Below, in pieces: positions 35,740 to 44,549 of a stretch of 60,891 nucleotides of DNA. The translations under genes and the position numbers were made by a program. Every line of letters starts with the position of its first letter. Positions within the stretch are counted from its first letter, which is position 1. This stretch comes from Desulfoscipio geothermicus (GTDB taxonomy: Bacteria > Bacillota > Desulfotomaculia > Desulfotomaculales > Desulfallaceae). Below the pieces are notes generated by a model, which searched no databases, was not told the DNA's origin, and saw only the letters and a program-made list of their open reading frames with translations. The stretch is from NCBI GenBank assembly GCA_016841905.1, contig JAENYF010000015.1, forward strand, positions 1 to 60,891. The letters run 5' to 3'.

Positions 35740-37698
35740 TTGAGCGAGAGTAAATGGAAGGCCTTGTTAATGGGTATTATCCTGGTAGCACTGCTGGCTG
35801 CCGGGTATACGGCCTGGCAGCGGCAGGGGCTGGAAAAAAACAATCAAAGCGTGGCGTTGTCCGTTGTTTATGATGAAGTAGCGGCACTGGCCCGAATGAA
35901 TGGCCAGAGCGTAGCAGAAGTGCTCAGTATGTTCAAAGAAAAAGGAGTAAGTACGGTCTTAGTTAAAGAGCCCACTGTCGGGGATGCCGAAGCTAACGGT
36001 GAGCTGCTGCTGCGGAGCGGCAGCGAACTGCTTTTGCTGGATAATACGGTTCTCTGGCAGCAGTTTGGCGAGCAATTCCGGGAGCAGATTAAACCGGATT
36101 ATCGCTATTTGCTTTTAGAGGACCCTACTGTGTATCACAGGGTGCTGGGCCAATTGCAGGCCAAGCAGGTGCCGGTTCGTTCGTGGGCAGGCGAAGCGGG
36201 GAAGAATGTTTATATCATCGAGGTTGCTTACCATTGGAACCTGTTTGAACAACTGGGCCTGGGCTTCCCGTCCGGTGCATTAGAGGAGATCAATTCAGCC
36301 GGGTTAAAGACGATGGTCCAGGTGCGCTCCTGGAATCAGGTAACCCCGGGCGGGCTGACCTATGTTTTGCGGGAGCTGAAAAAAATACCTAATCTTTCCG
36401 GGGTATTATTTAATGATCCAGTACTGCCAGGTTACCCCAAAAATATCAGGTTGCTTTCGTATTTAATTATAGAGCTGGATGTTCCCCTGGTGCAGATTGA
36501 GTTTACCACCCAGAAAGGTTTGGCCAACCTGGGCCTGCTGCTGGATAAAAACGTGGTCAGGTTGCACACGCTATCCCTGGAGGAAGATAATAAGAAAAAT
36601 TACGATATTGCTGCAATGGTGGACCGCTTTAACTTGGCGGCTACGGAACGCAATATCAGGGTTTTGCTGCTGCATACATATATGAAAAGCGATGAGCCGG
36701 ATATGCTGACCTTTAATCTCCAACTGGCTCAGGCCACACGGGACAACCTCGAAGCCGAGGGACTGCAGGTGGGAGAGGCGTCAGAGCTGCAGCCCATGCA
36801 AAATTCCCGGCTGGTTCTGTTTGTGACCGGGCTGGGTGTAATTGCTGGGGCAGTACTGCTGGTGTTAATGCTGGGCTGGACCAGGGCAGCCATGGGCATT
36901 GGTCTGCTTGGCCTGCTGGCCTGGACCGGCATGTTGGCCGTTGAGCTGGTTACCCCGGCCCGCAAAATAATGGCCTTTCTTGCGGTGGTGGTTTTCCCCA
37001 CCCTGTCCTTGATGGTAAACGTGAGGCAGGGCGGGGCTTCGGTGGGCCAAAGTATCCTGCTGCTGCTGCGCACTTCCCTTTATTCACTGGCCGGGGCCTT
37101 ATTGATGGTGGGCTTGTTAGGCGATATCGGCTTTATGCTGAAGCTGGACCAGTTTTCCGGCGTTAAATTGGCCCACGTGGTGCCATTACTGCTGCTGGTG
37201 GTGATATTTTTCTTCAGGGGGACTAAGGGCGGCAGCTGGCAGCGTAAATTGCAGGAACTGCTGGAAGAGCCGATACTGGTCAAGTTTGTCCTTATCGGTG
37301 GGTTGCTCTTAGTGGCGCTGATGGTTTATGTTTCCCGTACCGGCAACGAATCCGCGGCGATATCAAGTTGGGAATTGCAGTTTCGTGCCTTACTGGACAA
37401 TATCCTGGGCGTGCGTCCCCGCACCAAGGAGTTTTTGCTGGGGCACCCATTGATGCTGCTTATGTTATACCTGGGCTACCGGAACAACATGTATCTACCG
37501 CTGCTGCTGGGCGGGACTATTGGTCAAATCTCCCTGGTTAACACATACGCCCATATCCACACTCCGCTGGTTATTTCATTGCTGCGCAGCCTGCACGGTC
37601 TCTGGCTGGGTATACTTATTGGCCTGATGCTGATTGCCCTCTGGCGCTTTAGCGAAGCACTGCTGGTTAATCACCGGGGCTGGCTTCGGAGGGATTAA
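35740..37698 (+). CDS. DUF5693-type multi-pass membrane protein
   Basis: A 652-residue protein. TTG 35740 is the start, seven bases after GGAGGT; an in-frame TTG at 35725 overlaps that site. One N-terminal membrane helix (about 7-25) is followed by a large extracytoplasmic region (about 30-350) with a TIM-barrel-like look, and then about eight to nine membrane helices to the end. This build matches the DUF5693 family of Firmicutes, which often stands next to the WecG/TagA and CsaB genes of wall-polymer synthesis; both genes occur downstream. A transport or polymer-transfer role is suspected but unproven. Confidence 0.75.
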   Translation: MSESKWKALLMGIILVALLAAGYTAWQRQGLEKNNQSVALSVVYDEVAALARMNGQSVAEVLSMFKEKGVSTVLVKEPTVGDAEANGELLLRSGSELLLLDNTVLWQQFGEQFREQIKPDYRYLLLEDPTVYHRVLGQLQAKQVPVRSWAGEAGKNVYIIEVAYHWNLFEQLGLGFPSGALEEINSAGLKTMVQVRSWNQVTPGGLTYVLRELKKIPNLSGVLFNDPVLPGYPKNIRLLSYLIIELDVPLVQIEFTTQKGLANLGLLLDKNVVRLHTLSLEEDNKKNYDIAAMVDRFNLAATERNIRVLLLHTYMKSDEPDMLTFNLQLAQATRDNLEAEGLQVGEASELQPMQNSRLVLFVTGLGVIAGAVLLVLMLGWTRAAMGIGLLGLLAWTGMLAVELVTPARKIMAFLAVVVFPTLSLMVNVRQGGASVGQSILLLLRTSLYSLAGALLMVGLLGDIGFMLKLDQFSGVKLAHVVPLLLLVVIFFFRGTKGGSWQRKLQELLEEPILVKFVLIGGLLLVALMVYVSRTGNESAAISSWELQFRALLDNILGVRPRTKEFLLGHPLMLLMLYLGYRNNMYLPLLLGGTIGQISLVNTYAHIHTPLVISLLRSLHGLWLGILIGLMLIALWRFSEALLVNHRGWLRRD

Positions 37699-37729
37699 AG
37701 GTCAATGGTGAGATGTGGAAGGGCAATCT

Positions 37730-37761
37730 GGGGAACACATATTAGTGTTCCCCATTTTTTT
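37730..37761. terminator. terminator between convergent genes
   Basis: GGGGAACAC (37730-37738) pairs perfectly with GTGTTCCCC (37745-37753) around a 6-base loop, followed by seven Ts on the + strand. It ends the DUF5693-type gene; on the minus strand the end of the FAD-protein gene is only about 30 bp away. Confidence 0.88.
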
Positions 37762-37784
37762 GCAGCCGGCGAAGGGTCGGCACT

Positions 37785-39647
37785 TTATAACAGCTTTCCC
37801 TTTTCTACATAACTTTTTAATATCATATAAGCAGTACCATTGGTTATTTCCCCGTCATTGTTATCAATCTGCTGCAGTACCCGGGGGTCAAAGAAATCCT
37901 GCTTTAATAAAAGTTGATATGCCTGCTTCTTAGTTAAATCCTTCTTCCCAAGATACTGCAGCAGCATGTAGGAAACGTCCTGCACCGTTAAGGCATTGCC
38001 CTCGGAATAAAGCAGTGGTGTTTCTATCTCCTCGGTGTTAAGCTTAGTTACCCAAAGCAGCAGGTTAATAAACTTCCCCTCACTCATCTTCTCATCCAGA
38101 TCGTATTCATTCTCATAGCCGCCAAAAACCAGACCGTAACTTCGCACAAATTTTAAACCTGGGTAAGCCCAGTGTTTCGTTTCCGGCGTCTGGTAGTGGA
38201 AGGGCTTAAGCTCCATCCCCTGTTGGTTTAAACGCTGCCGCAGCTCAGTAAGATAAGCTTTGTGTCCACTTAGCTCGCTCACCGGAACACCTTTGGCACT
38301 ACTCAACGCGGCGGCTACCCCGGCAGCCTGACCGGCGGCCATCCCCACCGGGATAACCCTGGCGCTGCCGTGAGCCAAAGAATCAAAGCTGGCAGCTCGG
38401 CCCACGACCATTAAACCAGCGATATTTTGGGGAATTAAAGCCCGCAGCGGAATCCCGTATTGTTTCGGCACCCCGACAATAGCCCCTTTAAAGTTGGTGT
38501 CCAGCGCCTGAATGTCAATTGGGTAGGAGCCGCAGGCTATCGTGTCGGGAAAATCCCGGTTTTCCAAAACATCGTCCACCGTCAGCCGGTACTCACCATA
38601 AATATGGCGTGACTCCCGGACATAGAATTCGGGCGCTAGCGCCACCAGTTCAGCGTGGGCGAAGCCGGGAATATGCTCCCTGAAATATTCAATAATAAGC
38701 GGAAGCTCCTGCTCTGCCAGCGCACGGGCCGTGGCCAGCTGTTGTTTATCCAGCGGGTTAATATTATACACATGCAGCGCATTCACCAGCACCGTGCCAT
38801 CCTTTTGCCGGCCAATGTTTAAGCCCCGTATCCCTACCTGCTCATTACTTGGCCGGTACTTGGCCATCACCTCGCCAAAGCCCCAGGCGCTGACCGTGTT
38901 GATGCCGACATAGTGGGTGCCCGATAACCTTTGGAGGACAATGTTAAAGCCTAATTTAAGCCAGTCCAGCCTGGAGATCCCCTTCAGCTGGAAAACAGGG
39001 GTCACGGCCATATTCCTTGTCTCATAGCCCATATCACTCTGCCCGAAGCTGTAGGCTGCCCCGGCCAAGGCTGCCAGGTCGGCATCCTGAGTGGCATCAA
39101 TGACAATGTCTGCAGTGAAAGGCCGCTCACCGCCGTCTTGTTCAGTGACCAGAATACCGGTTACCGTGCAAGGTCCGACTGCGTCAGGGGTTACGACAGG
39201 CTTGATCGAGGCCGCACCGAGCAAAATCTGGATATTGGGCTCATTTTCAACCAGTTTATTAAATACTTTCGAAGCAGTACTGACATCAAAGGAATCTCCT
39301 TCTACCTGCTCAAAGAATTCGAGAAAAATTCCTTTGTTTAAAATCTCTCCCCCGGGAGCGTAGTTCATATCAATAGTATTTAACCAGCCCCGGGTCATTA
39401 AGCCACCCAGCACCGGCCGGGTATCCACCAGCAGTGTGGCTAGCCCATTCCTGGCCCCGGATACAGCTGCGACAACCCCTTCCGGGTCACTGCCCACCAC
39501 AATTAAATTGTAGTGCCGGTTTTGGGCAGCGGGTGCCGCCGGCGGTGCTGGAGACATGGGTGTAGGCTCTGGACGCCTGTCTAACAAAAAATATAAGCCT
39601 GTAACTGCAGTGATCAGCAGGACAGCCCATAATATGCAGCGCTTCAT
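37785..39647 (-). CDS. exported FAD-dependent oxidoreductase with SLH-like C-terminus
   Basis: A 620-residue protein; ATG 39647 follows AAGGTGA, better than the in-frame GTG 39656. Residues 1-20 are a hydrophobic signal or anchor with a basic start, then a Pro/Ala linker, then an FAD-oxidoreductase domain of PF12831 type (dinucleotide loop VVGSDPEGVVAAVSGA near residue 50; RPVLGGLMTRGWLNT; DIVIDATQDADLAALAG; RVIPVGMAAGQAAGVAA near the end). The last 140 residues contain a degenerate SLH pattern (HWAYPGLKFVRSYGLVFGGY, then KMSEGKFINLLLWV). Charge layout puts the flavin domain outside the cell, with the SLH-like tail for wall binding. Its substrate is unknown. Confidence 0.82.
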   Translation of the reverse strand: MKRCILWAVLLITAVTGLYFLLDRRPEPTPMSPAPPAAPAAQNRHYNLIVVGSDPEGVVAAVSGARNGLATLLVDTRPVLGGLMTRGWLNTIDMNYAPGGEILNKGIFLEFFEQVEGDSFDVSTASKVFNKLVENEPNIQILLGAASIKPVVTPDAVGPCTVTGILVTEQDGGERPFTADIVIDATQDADLAALAGAAYSFGQSDMGYETRNMAVTPVFQLKGISRLDWLKLGFNIVLQRLSGTHYVGINTVSAWGFGEVMAKYRPSNEQVGIRGLNIGRQKDGTVLVNALHVYNINPLDKQQLATARALAEQELPLIIEYFREHIPGFAHAELVALAPEFYVRESRHIYGEYRLTVDDVLENRDFPDTIACGSYPIDIQALDTNFKGAIVGVPKQYGIPLRALIPQNIAGLMVVGRAASFDSLAHGSARVIPVGMAAGQAAGVAAALSSAKGVPVSELSGHKAYLTELRQRLNQQGMELKPFHYQTPETKHWAYPGLKFVRSYGLVFGGYENEYDLDEKMSEGKFINLLLWVTKLNTEEIETPLLYSEGNALTVQDVSYMLLQYLGKKDLTKKQAYQLLLKQDFFDPRVLQQIDNNDGEITNGTAYMILKSYVEKGKLL

Positions 39648-39656
39648 TTTGCTCAC

Positions 39657-39962
39657 CTTATTTATTCAACATTTTCCAATTACGTTATCATTATATATCA
39701 TAAAACCTTCATTTAATAGAGCGTGTAATAGAAGCGTGTGGTAACCTGATTTCATCAACATATTTTTTATTAATAATGGTAATCATGGTATTGACGCCAG
39801 TATGTTGGGAGGTTTTAACAAAGGTTGGGATCGATTAGGACAGGGTAAGGGGCAGGAAATATAACAGACTTGTCGAATAAAAACTAGAAGCTGTTATTCT
39901 GCTCTTGATTTTTGCGCAACAAAATACTGCCTAAGTACGTCTAAAATTATATAACGGGTGAT
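39657..39962. other. divergent intergenic region, no gene seen
   Basis: About 300 bp between the divergent FAD-protein and tagA genes. It must hold promoters in both directions. I see an AT-rich stretch near 39660-39720 and no convincing open frame, terminator or riboswitch. A direct repeat of GCGTGT with flanking A/G lies at 39720-39740. Confidence 0.4.
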
Positions 39963-40700
39963 ATGATGAGAGTTAAACTACTAAACGCACCAGTAGACAG
40001 CCTAACCATGGAGCAATGTGTTGAACGGGTAGCGGAATTAATCAAGGTAGGGAGCCCGCATCGGGTGATTACCCTGAACCCTGAAATCCTCTACCAGGCT
40101 GTGCAGTCTGACCATACCCTGCTGGGGCTGCTCAACAAGGCCGACCTGGTTACCGCCGATGGAGAGGGTATCGTCTGGGCCGGCCGGGTGGCGGGCACGC
40201 CGTTCCCGGAGCGGGTTACCGGTATAGACTTAATGCTGCGCCTAGTGGAGCGGGCTGCTGCCGAAGGATGGCCCATCTACCTACTGGGGTCCGCGCCCGG
40301 GGTGGCCGAAGAGGCCGCGGCCAATTTAACCCGCCGCTATCCCGGACTGCAGGTGGCCGGGACCCGGCATGGCTACTTTAAGCCCGACGAGGAAGCCGGC
40401 CTGGCGCAGGCCATTTTAGAAGCCGCGCCGCAGCTGCTCTTTGTGGCCCTGGGAGCGCCGGCCCAGGAAAGGTGGATTGACTGCCATATTGAGCACTTAG
40501 GCTCCGTGGTAGCTATCGGGGTGGGCGGCAGTATGGACGTCATCTCCGGCCGGGTGGCGCGAGCGCCCCTGTGGATGCGAAAATTAAAAATTGAATGGCT
40601 GTGCCGGCTGTTCATGGAGCCGTCGCGCTGGCGGCGCATGCTGGTACTGCCAAAATTCGCCTGGCTGGTGCTGAAGACTTACCGGTTCAGCCGCCAATAA
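39963..40700 (+). CDS. tagA: WecG/TagA/CpsF family glycosyltransferase (GT26)
   Basis: A 245-residue enzyme of typical family length. Marks are TLNPEILYQAV, the catalytic-region TADGEGIVWAGR, ERVTGIDLMLRLVE, IYLLGSAPGVAEEAA and FVALGAPAQERWI. TagA adds N-acetylmannosamine to undecaprenyl-PP-GlcNAc, the second step of wall teichoic acid and related polymer linkage units. The TagO-like enzyme for the first step is encoded at 48739, and an LCP ligase gene comes next. The exact sugar is inferred from the family. From here base composition is GC-rich. Confidence 0.93.
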   Translation: MMRVKLLNAPVDSLTMEQCVERVAELIKVGSPHRVITLNPEILYQAVQSDHTLLGLLNKADLVTADGEGIVWAGRVAGTPFPERVTGIDLMLRLVERAAAEGWPIYLLGSAPGVAEEAAANLTRRYPGLQVAGTRHGYFKPDEEAGLAQAILEAAPQLLFVALGAPAQERWIDCHIEHLGSVVAIGVGGSMDVISGRVARAPLWMRKLKIEWLCRLFMEPSRWRRMLVLPKFAWLVLKTYRFSRQ

Positions 40701-40808
40701 GGATAATTTTAGTTGAAGAAAACCCTGGAAAGATATATTATGTGGGTGTAGGTTTTTTTATCCAGTTAACTATTTGGATGGTGGCAAAAGGGAGGCGTGC
40801 TTGCAAGT

Positions 40809-42122
40809 ATGTCTGAAAGAAAAAAAAGGAAATTAAAAAGCAAACTGCGCCTGGCAGTATTTATCGTGGCGTTGGTCGGCCTGTTTGCCGGCGGTTTTGC
40901 AGCGGCGAACAGCTTTCTGTGGCCACTGCTAACCGGCAAATCTCTGGTGGGCCTGGGTAACGATGACGCCGAAGATCTTGCCCAAATGCCGGGTATCAAT
41001 GTGCTGATGATGGGTGTCGATGAGCGCGACGATGATGTAAGCCAGCGAACAGATACCATGATCCTGGCCAACATCAATAACAAGGAAAACCGGGTGGCGA
41101 TGCTCTCCATACCCCGCGATACAAAAGTAAATATTCCAGGTTACGGAGTTAATAAAATTAATTCAGCCAACATTTTCGGCGGCCCCGAGCTGGCTATGCA
41201 AGAGGTAGCCGAGCTTACCGGCGTGAATGTGGATTACTATGTGCTCACTAACTTTAGCGGGTTTAAGGATATCGTGGACGCCCTAGGTGGGGTTACAGTG
41301 GATGTAGAAAAGAACATGGATTACGCTGAAGGGCTTTATAACGGTGTCTATGACATCCACCTGGCCAAAGGAGTGCAGGAACTTAACGGTACCCAGGCTT
41401 TAATGTATGCCCGCTTCCGCAATGATGAGCTGGGTGACATCTCCCGTACCCAGCGCCAGCTCAAATTATTGCAGGCCATCGGCAACGAAGCGATGCAGCC
41501 CAGTTCAATCGGCAAGCTGCACAAGCTGGTGCCCGAAATCTATAAAAATGTGGATACCAACTTAGGGCTGTCGCAAATGGTAGCCCTGGCCAAGGCGGCC
41601 AAAAACCTGGGCAACGTGCAAATAGTCACCCAGACCATGCCGGGCTGGTTTTTAGATGAACCCGGGGCCAGCTATTGGTATGTGGATCCTTCGACAGCCA
41701 AGCAGGTAGCCACAGCTTTATTTGAAGAAGGCAAGGTTGTGGAAGTGGTGCAGGGAGCTCTCACGGACGGCCAAAAGCCCACCCAGGTAGCCCTGGAACA
41801 CATCAGGCCGGCCGAGCAGGTGCAGAAGGATGATTCCGAGGCAGGCTCCGGCACTACTACTGATAACAGATCTGAATACGAATATGAAAATGACACACAG
41901 GATTATGACGAGCCGGATACCGGTGAATTTATATACGAGGACAGCGGAGAGGAGCCGTTCATCGAAGGCGATGCCGGCGACAGCAACGCATATGCTGACA
42001 ATGAGCAGCCGCTGGAGGACTCGTTTACAGACACATTTGACCCTGCCGTACCCGAGTCAATTAACCAGCCGGAACCTGAGACGAACGAGCATGTAGATGT
42101 CATTATTAATACTTATCCATAG
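40809..42122 (+). CDS. LytR-CpsA-Psr (LCP) family wall-polymer ligase
   Basis: A 437-residue membrane-anchored protein. ATG 40809 is likely; the in-frame GTG 40797 is only one base from GGAGG. One membrane helix (about 15-35) precedes the LCP domain (about 60-315), with VLMMGVDERDDD, the lipid-phosphate-binding SIPRDTKVNIPGYG and KINSANIFGG, and YARFRNDELGDISRTQRQ. The last 100 residues are an acidic, disordered tail. LCP proteins transfer polymers from undecaprenyl-PP to peptidoglycan, so this one is a candidate for attaching the polymer begun by TagO and TagA. Confidence 0.93.
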   Translation: MSERKKRKLKSKLRLAVFIVALVGLFAGGFAAANSFLWPLLTGKSLVGLGNDDAEDLAQMPGINVLMMGVDERDDDVSQRTDTMILANINNKENRVAMLSIPRDTKVNIPGYGVNKINSANIFGGPELAMQEVAELTGVNVDYYVLTNFSGFKDIVDALGGVTVDVEKNMDYAEGLYNGVYDIHLAKGVQELNGTQALMYARFRNDELGDISRTQRQLKLLQAIGNEAMQPSSIGKLHKLVPEIYKNVDTNLGLSQMVALAKAAKNLGNVQIVTQTMPGWFLDEPGASYWYVDPSTAKQVATALFEEGKVVEVVQGALTDGQKPTQVALEHIRPAEQVQKDDSEAGSGTTTDNRSEYEYENDTQDYDEPDTGEFIYEDSGEEPFIEGDAGDSNAYADNEQPLEDSFTDTFDPAVPESINQPEPETNEHVDVIINTYP

Positions 42123-42137
42123 GATAAATTAAATTTC

Positions 42138-42176
42138 CACGCCCGCCTCTGATTTGTCATGGACGGGTGTGTTTTT
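42138..42176 (+). terminator. intrinsic terminator after the LCP gene
   Basis: CACGCCCG (42138-42145) pairs with CGGGTGTG (42164-42171), with one G-U pair, followed by TTTTT. Confidence 0.75.
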
Positions 42177-42266
42177 ATTTAGCTATGGAGCGGGGACAAT
42201 TAAACAATGCAATTATACGGAAAAATTTTCGTTAGTTGGCAGGAAAAAATAAAAGAATGTTGAAGC

Positions 42267-42320
42267 TTATGCTAATTAGGCTGCTATGATTTTGTCACTA
42301 GATTAACTAATTAGCATAAA
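42267..42320 (+). promoter_or_regulatory. promoter overlapped by a 13-bp inverted repeat
   Basis: TTATGCTAATTAG (42267-42279) is exactly repeated in inverted form as CTAATTAGCATAA (42307-42319). Each arm contains the palindrome CTAATTAG, and their centres are 35 bp apart. Between and over them is a promoter-like pair, TTGTCA (42292-42297), 17 bp, CATAAA (42315-42320), so the right arm overlaps the spacer and -10. This is the layout of a repressor binding two sites with looping. It precedes the SLH gene at 42385. Confidence 0.55.
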
Positions 42321-42384
42321 GGCAGTTCTAGATAATAGACGTTTTCCAAGAACGGATATTAATTTAATGAAAGGAGAGAAGAAA

Positions 42385-43791
42385 TTGTTAAGGAAAAAAT
42401 TTATTGTGGTGCTGGTATTGGCATTCTGTTTGGCGTTAACCGCAGGGGGGCTGGCCTGGGCAGCCGGTTTCAGCGACGTTCAGGGACACTGGGCTGAGGA
42501 TGAGATCAATGAGTGGGATTCACTGGAGATGACCAATGGTTACCCTGATGGCACCTTTAAGCCAAACAAGCAAGTGACCAGGGCAGAGTTTGTGGCGTTA
42601 GTTAACCGGGCCTTCTGCATAGATGAAACAGACAGCGACCCGGGCTTCACCGATGTGCGCCCTGGCCAGTGGTATTACGATGACGTGGCTGCCGCCAAAA
42701 CTGCGGGCTATATTGAGGGTTATCCCGATAATAAATTTAAGCCTAACAACGGTATTTCCCGCCAGGAAGTAGCTGCCATTTTAACCAGACTGTTGGACCT
42801 TGAAGAAACCACTGACGGGTTGGATAGCCTCACGGATGATAACAAAATTGCTGACTGGGCACGGGGCTATGTCGGCACAAATGTAGACAGCGGTGTGTTT
42901 ATTGGTATGCCTGACGGCACCTTCCAGCCTGCAAGAGGGATCACGCGTGCTGAGACACTGGTTGTTCTAGACAGGGCATTAGGAGATAAAACCCCCGGAG
43001 ATTGCGACGGTAATGGAAGTACTGATGACAGCACCGATATAATAAGTGATGATAAAAGCGGTATTGAAGGCACTGTGACCTTAAACGGCAAGCCGGTAGA
43101 AGACGCAACAGTCAAGGTTTATAAAGCTAATGTAAATAAAGTACTTGAAACAGAATACACCAACGAAGATGGTAAATTTGCATTTAAGTTGACTCCTGGT
43201 AAATATGATATTACCGCCAGCTCTGATAACAAAAAAGACAGTAAAAACAATATCGAAGTGGAAGAATCAGAGTACACCAATTTGGAACTAAAATTAAGAA
43301 GAACTAGTTCAGGCGGTGGTGGAGGTGGTGGCAGTAGCCACAGCACAACACCTAAATTAACAGCTGCTACAATTACAATTAATCCCCAGGGTGATAACAA
43401 CGCTAACATAACGATACCCATAACCCTCACCAGTGACGGCTTGAAGGGGACAATTGATTTAAGCGGATATAAAGATTTGGATTGCGTGATCAGCAGTTCG
43501 GTAACTTGTAACGAAGCTGCAGACCTAAAAGCAACCAGCGTCATTGGGGATTACGGTGACATGCTTAGCCTAGTGCAGAGCAAGCCGAAAACCCAGACAT
43601 TGGCGGCTGACACAGTTGTAGAATTAGATTTGCTTAAATATCTTGACGAGCTTGAGCCCCAGGATGACGGTATAAGCATGTTGTACCTGCGCGTACTGCT
43701 GGGCAATCAGGCAACCATTAACGGTACACTAACTCATAACGGCGACACCGAAAATGTTAGTCTAACGGTAATTCTGGATAAAGCTGTCTAA
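42385..43791 (+). CDS. SLH-domain surface protein with N-terminal SLH repeats and CarboxypepD_reg-like domain
   Basis: A 468-residue exported protein. TTG 42385 is preferred because AAGGAGAG (42370-42377) lies between it and the in-frame ATG 42367. Order: signal peptide (about 1-23); three SLH repeats (about 25-205; VTRAE, ISRQE, ITRAE); a carboxypeptidase-regulatory-like domain (about 225-305; EGTVTLNGKPVEDATVKVYK); a poly-Gly linker; and a C-terminal beta domain of about 140 residues with no family I know. SLH repeats are N-terminal here, opposite to the SLH proteins at 3.4-8.6 kb. It has its own promoter and terminator. Confidence 0.9.
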   Translation: MLRKKFIVVLVLAFCLALTAGGLAWAAGFSDVQGHWAEDEINEWDSLEMTNGYPDGTFKPNKQVTRAEFVALVNRAFCIDETDSDPGFTDVRPGQWYYDDVAAAKTAGYIEGYPDNKFKPNNGISRQEVAAILTRLLDLEETTDGLDSLTDDNKIADWARGYVGTNVDSGVFIGMPDGTFQPARGITRAETLVVLDRALGDKTPGDCDGNGSTDDSTDIISDDKSGIEGTVTLNGKPVEDATVKVYKANVNKVLETEYTNEDGKFAFKLTPGKYDITASSDNKKDSKNNIEVEESEYTNLELKLRRTSSGGGGGGGSSHSTTPKLTAATITINPQGDNNANITIPITLTSDGLKGTIDLSGYKDLDCVISSSVTCNEAADLKATSVIGDYGDMLSLVQSKPKTQTLAADTVVELDLLKYLDELEPQDDGISMLYLRVLLGNQATINGTLTHNGDTENVSLTVILDKAV

Positions 43792-43821
43792 GCCTATATT
43801 AGAAAGCAACAAGTTCCAATG

Positions 43822-43862
43822 AATGCCCCTTGCCGGGTTTAATACCCCAGGGGCATTTTTTT
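43822..43862 (+). terminator. intrinsic terminator
   Basis: AATGCCCCT (43822-43830) pairs perfectly with AGGGGCATT (43849-43857), followed by a T run. It closes the SLH gene; the next gene starts 16 bp later. Confidence 0.88.
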
Positions 43863-43877
43863 GATGGGGGGACAACA

Positions 43878-44549
43878 TTGCAACGGGAAAAACACAAAAA
43901 GAGAAGAAAGCACCGCAGAAGTATTAAAATACCCAGCTACTGGTGGGTGGTGGCGCTGGCCGTTGGCTTATGTATACTAACGGTAGGTCTGGTTAGTTTT
44001 AGCAGTACTAACCGATTTCAGCCTATTTCCTATATTCCTATGGAGCATCTGGTTGCCTTGAACAAAGGTGAGGACACCGGAGGCGGTTACGTATTCGGAC
44101 CACCCCAGGGCTCAACGCCCCCGGCATTCGGCCAGGGCGAAATCGCGGTGAATTTATACGAACCTGCCCCGAGCGGCCTGAGCAGGGAAGGAAAACTGCT
44201 TTTTATTCAGAATAAATATCTTAACCTGTTCAACAGGCTCGAAACTGCTTACCGGCAGGAGCTGCAGCGCCTAGCTCAGTCTGCCTGGCAGGATTACCAG
44301 GCCAGCCGGAGCGGCCACCATGATATTTCCGTGCCTGCCCTGGCCCGGCAGTATATCAGTGCGGCCCGCAGCCTGGAAAAGCAAGCCGATGCGGAATTTG
44401 CCGGCATGCTGGTGATCATGAAATCCGAGCTTAAGGCCGAGGAACTGCCCACAGACCTGGTCCAACAGGCGGAAAAGGAATACGAGCGGCAAAAAAGTGA
44501 AACGCGTAAAGAAATGCTTAAACAGGTGGCGAGCTTAATAAATGATTGA
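43878..44549 (+). CDS. single-pass membrane protein of unknown function
   Basis: A 223-residue protein. TTG 43878 follows GGGGGG with a 6-base gap; an earlier in-frame ATG (43830) lies in the terminator stem and is rejected. The N-terminus is very basic (QREKHKKRRKHRR), then one membrane helix (about 24-44), a linker, and a charged alpha-helical outer domain (about 95-223). Its end overlaps the CpsB-type phosphatase gene by 8 bp, so it is translationally coupled to the polysaccharide regulators. Family unknown. Confidence 0.75.
   Translation: MQREKHKKRRKHRRSIKIPSYWWVVALAVGLCILTVGLVSFSSTNRFQPISYIPMEHLVALNKGEDTGGGYVFGPPQGSTPPAFGQGEIAVNLYEPAPSGLSREGKLLFIQNKYLNLFNRLETAYRQELQRLAQSAWQDYQASRSGHHDISVPALARQYISAARSLEKQADAEFAGMLVIMKSELKAEELPTDLVQQAEKEYERQKSETRKEMLKQVASLIND

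Noticed and set aside
40797-40811. GTG 40797 as start of the LCP gene
   Set aside because: It is one base from its only ribosome site, so it cannot be used efficiently; ATG 40809 is more likely though its gap is long.
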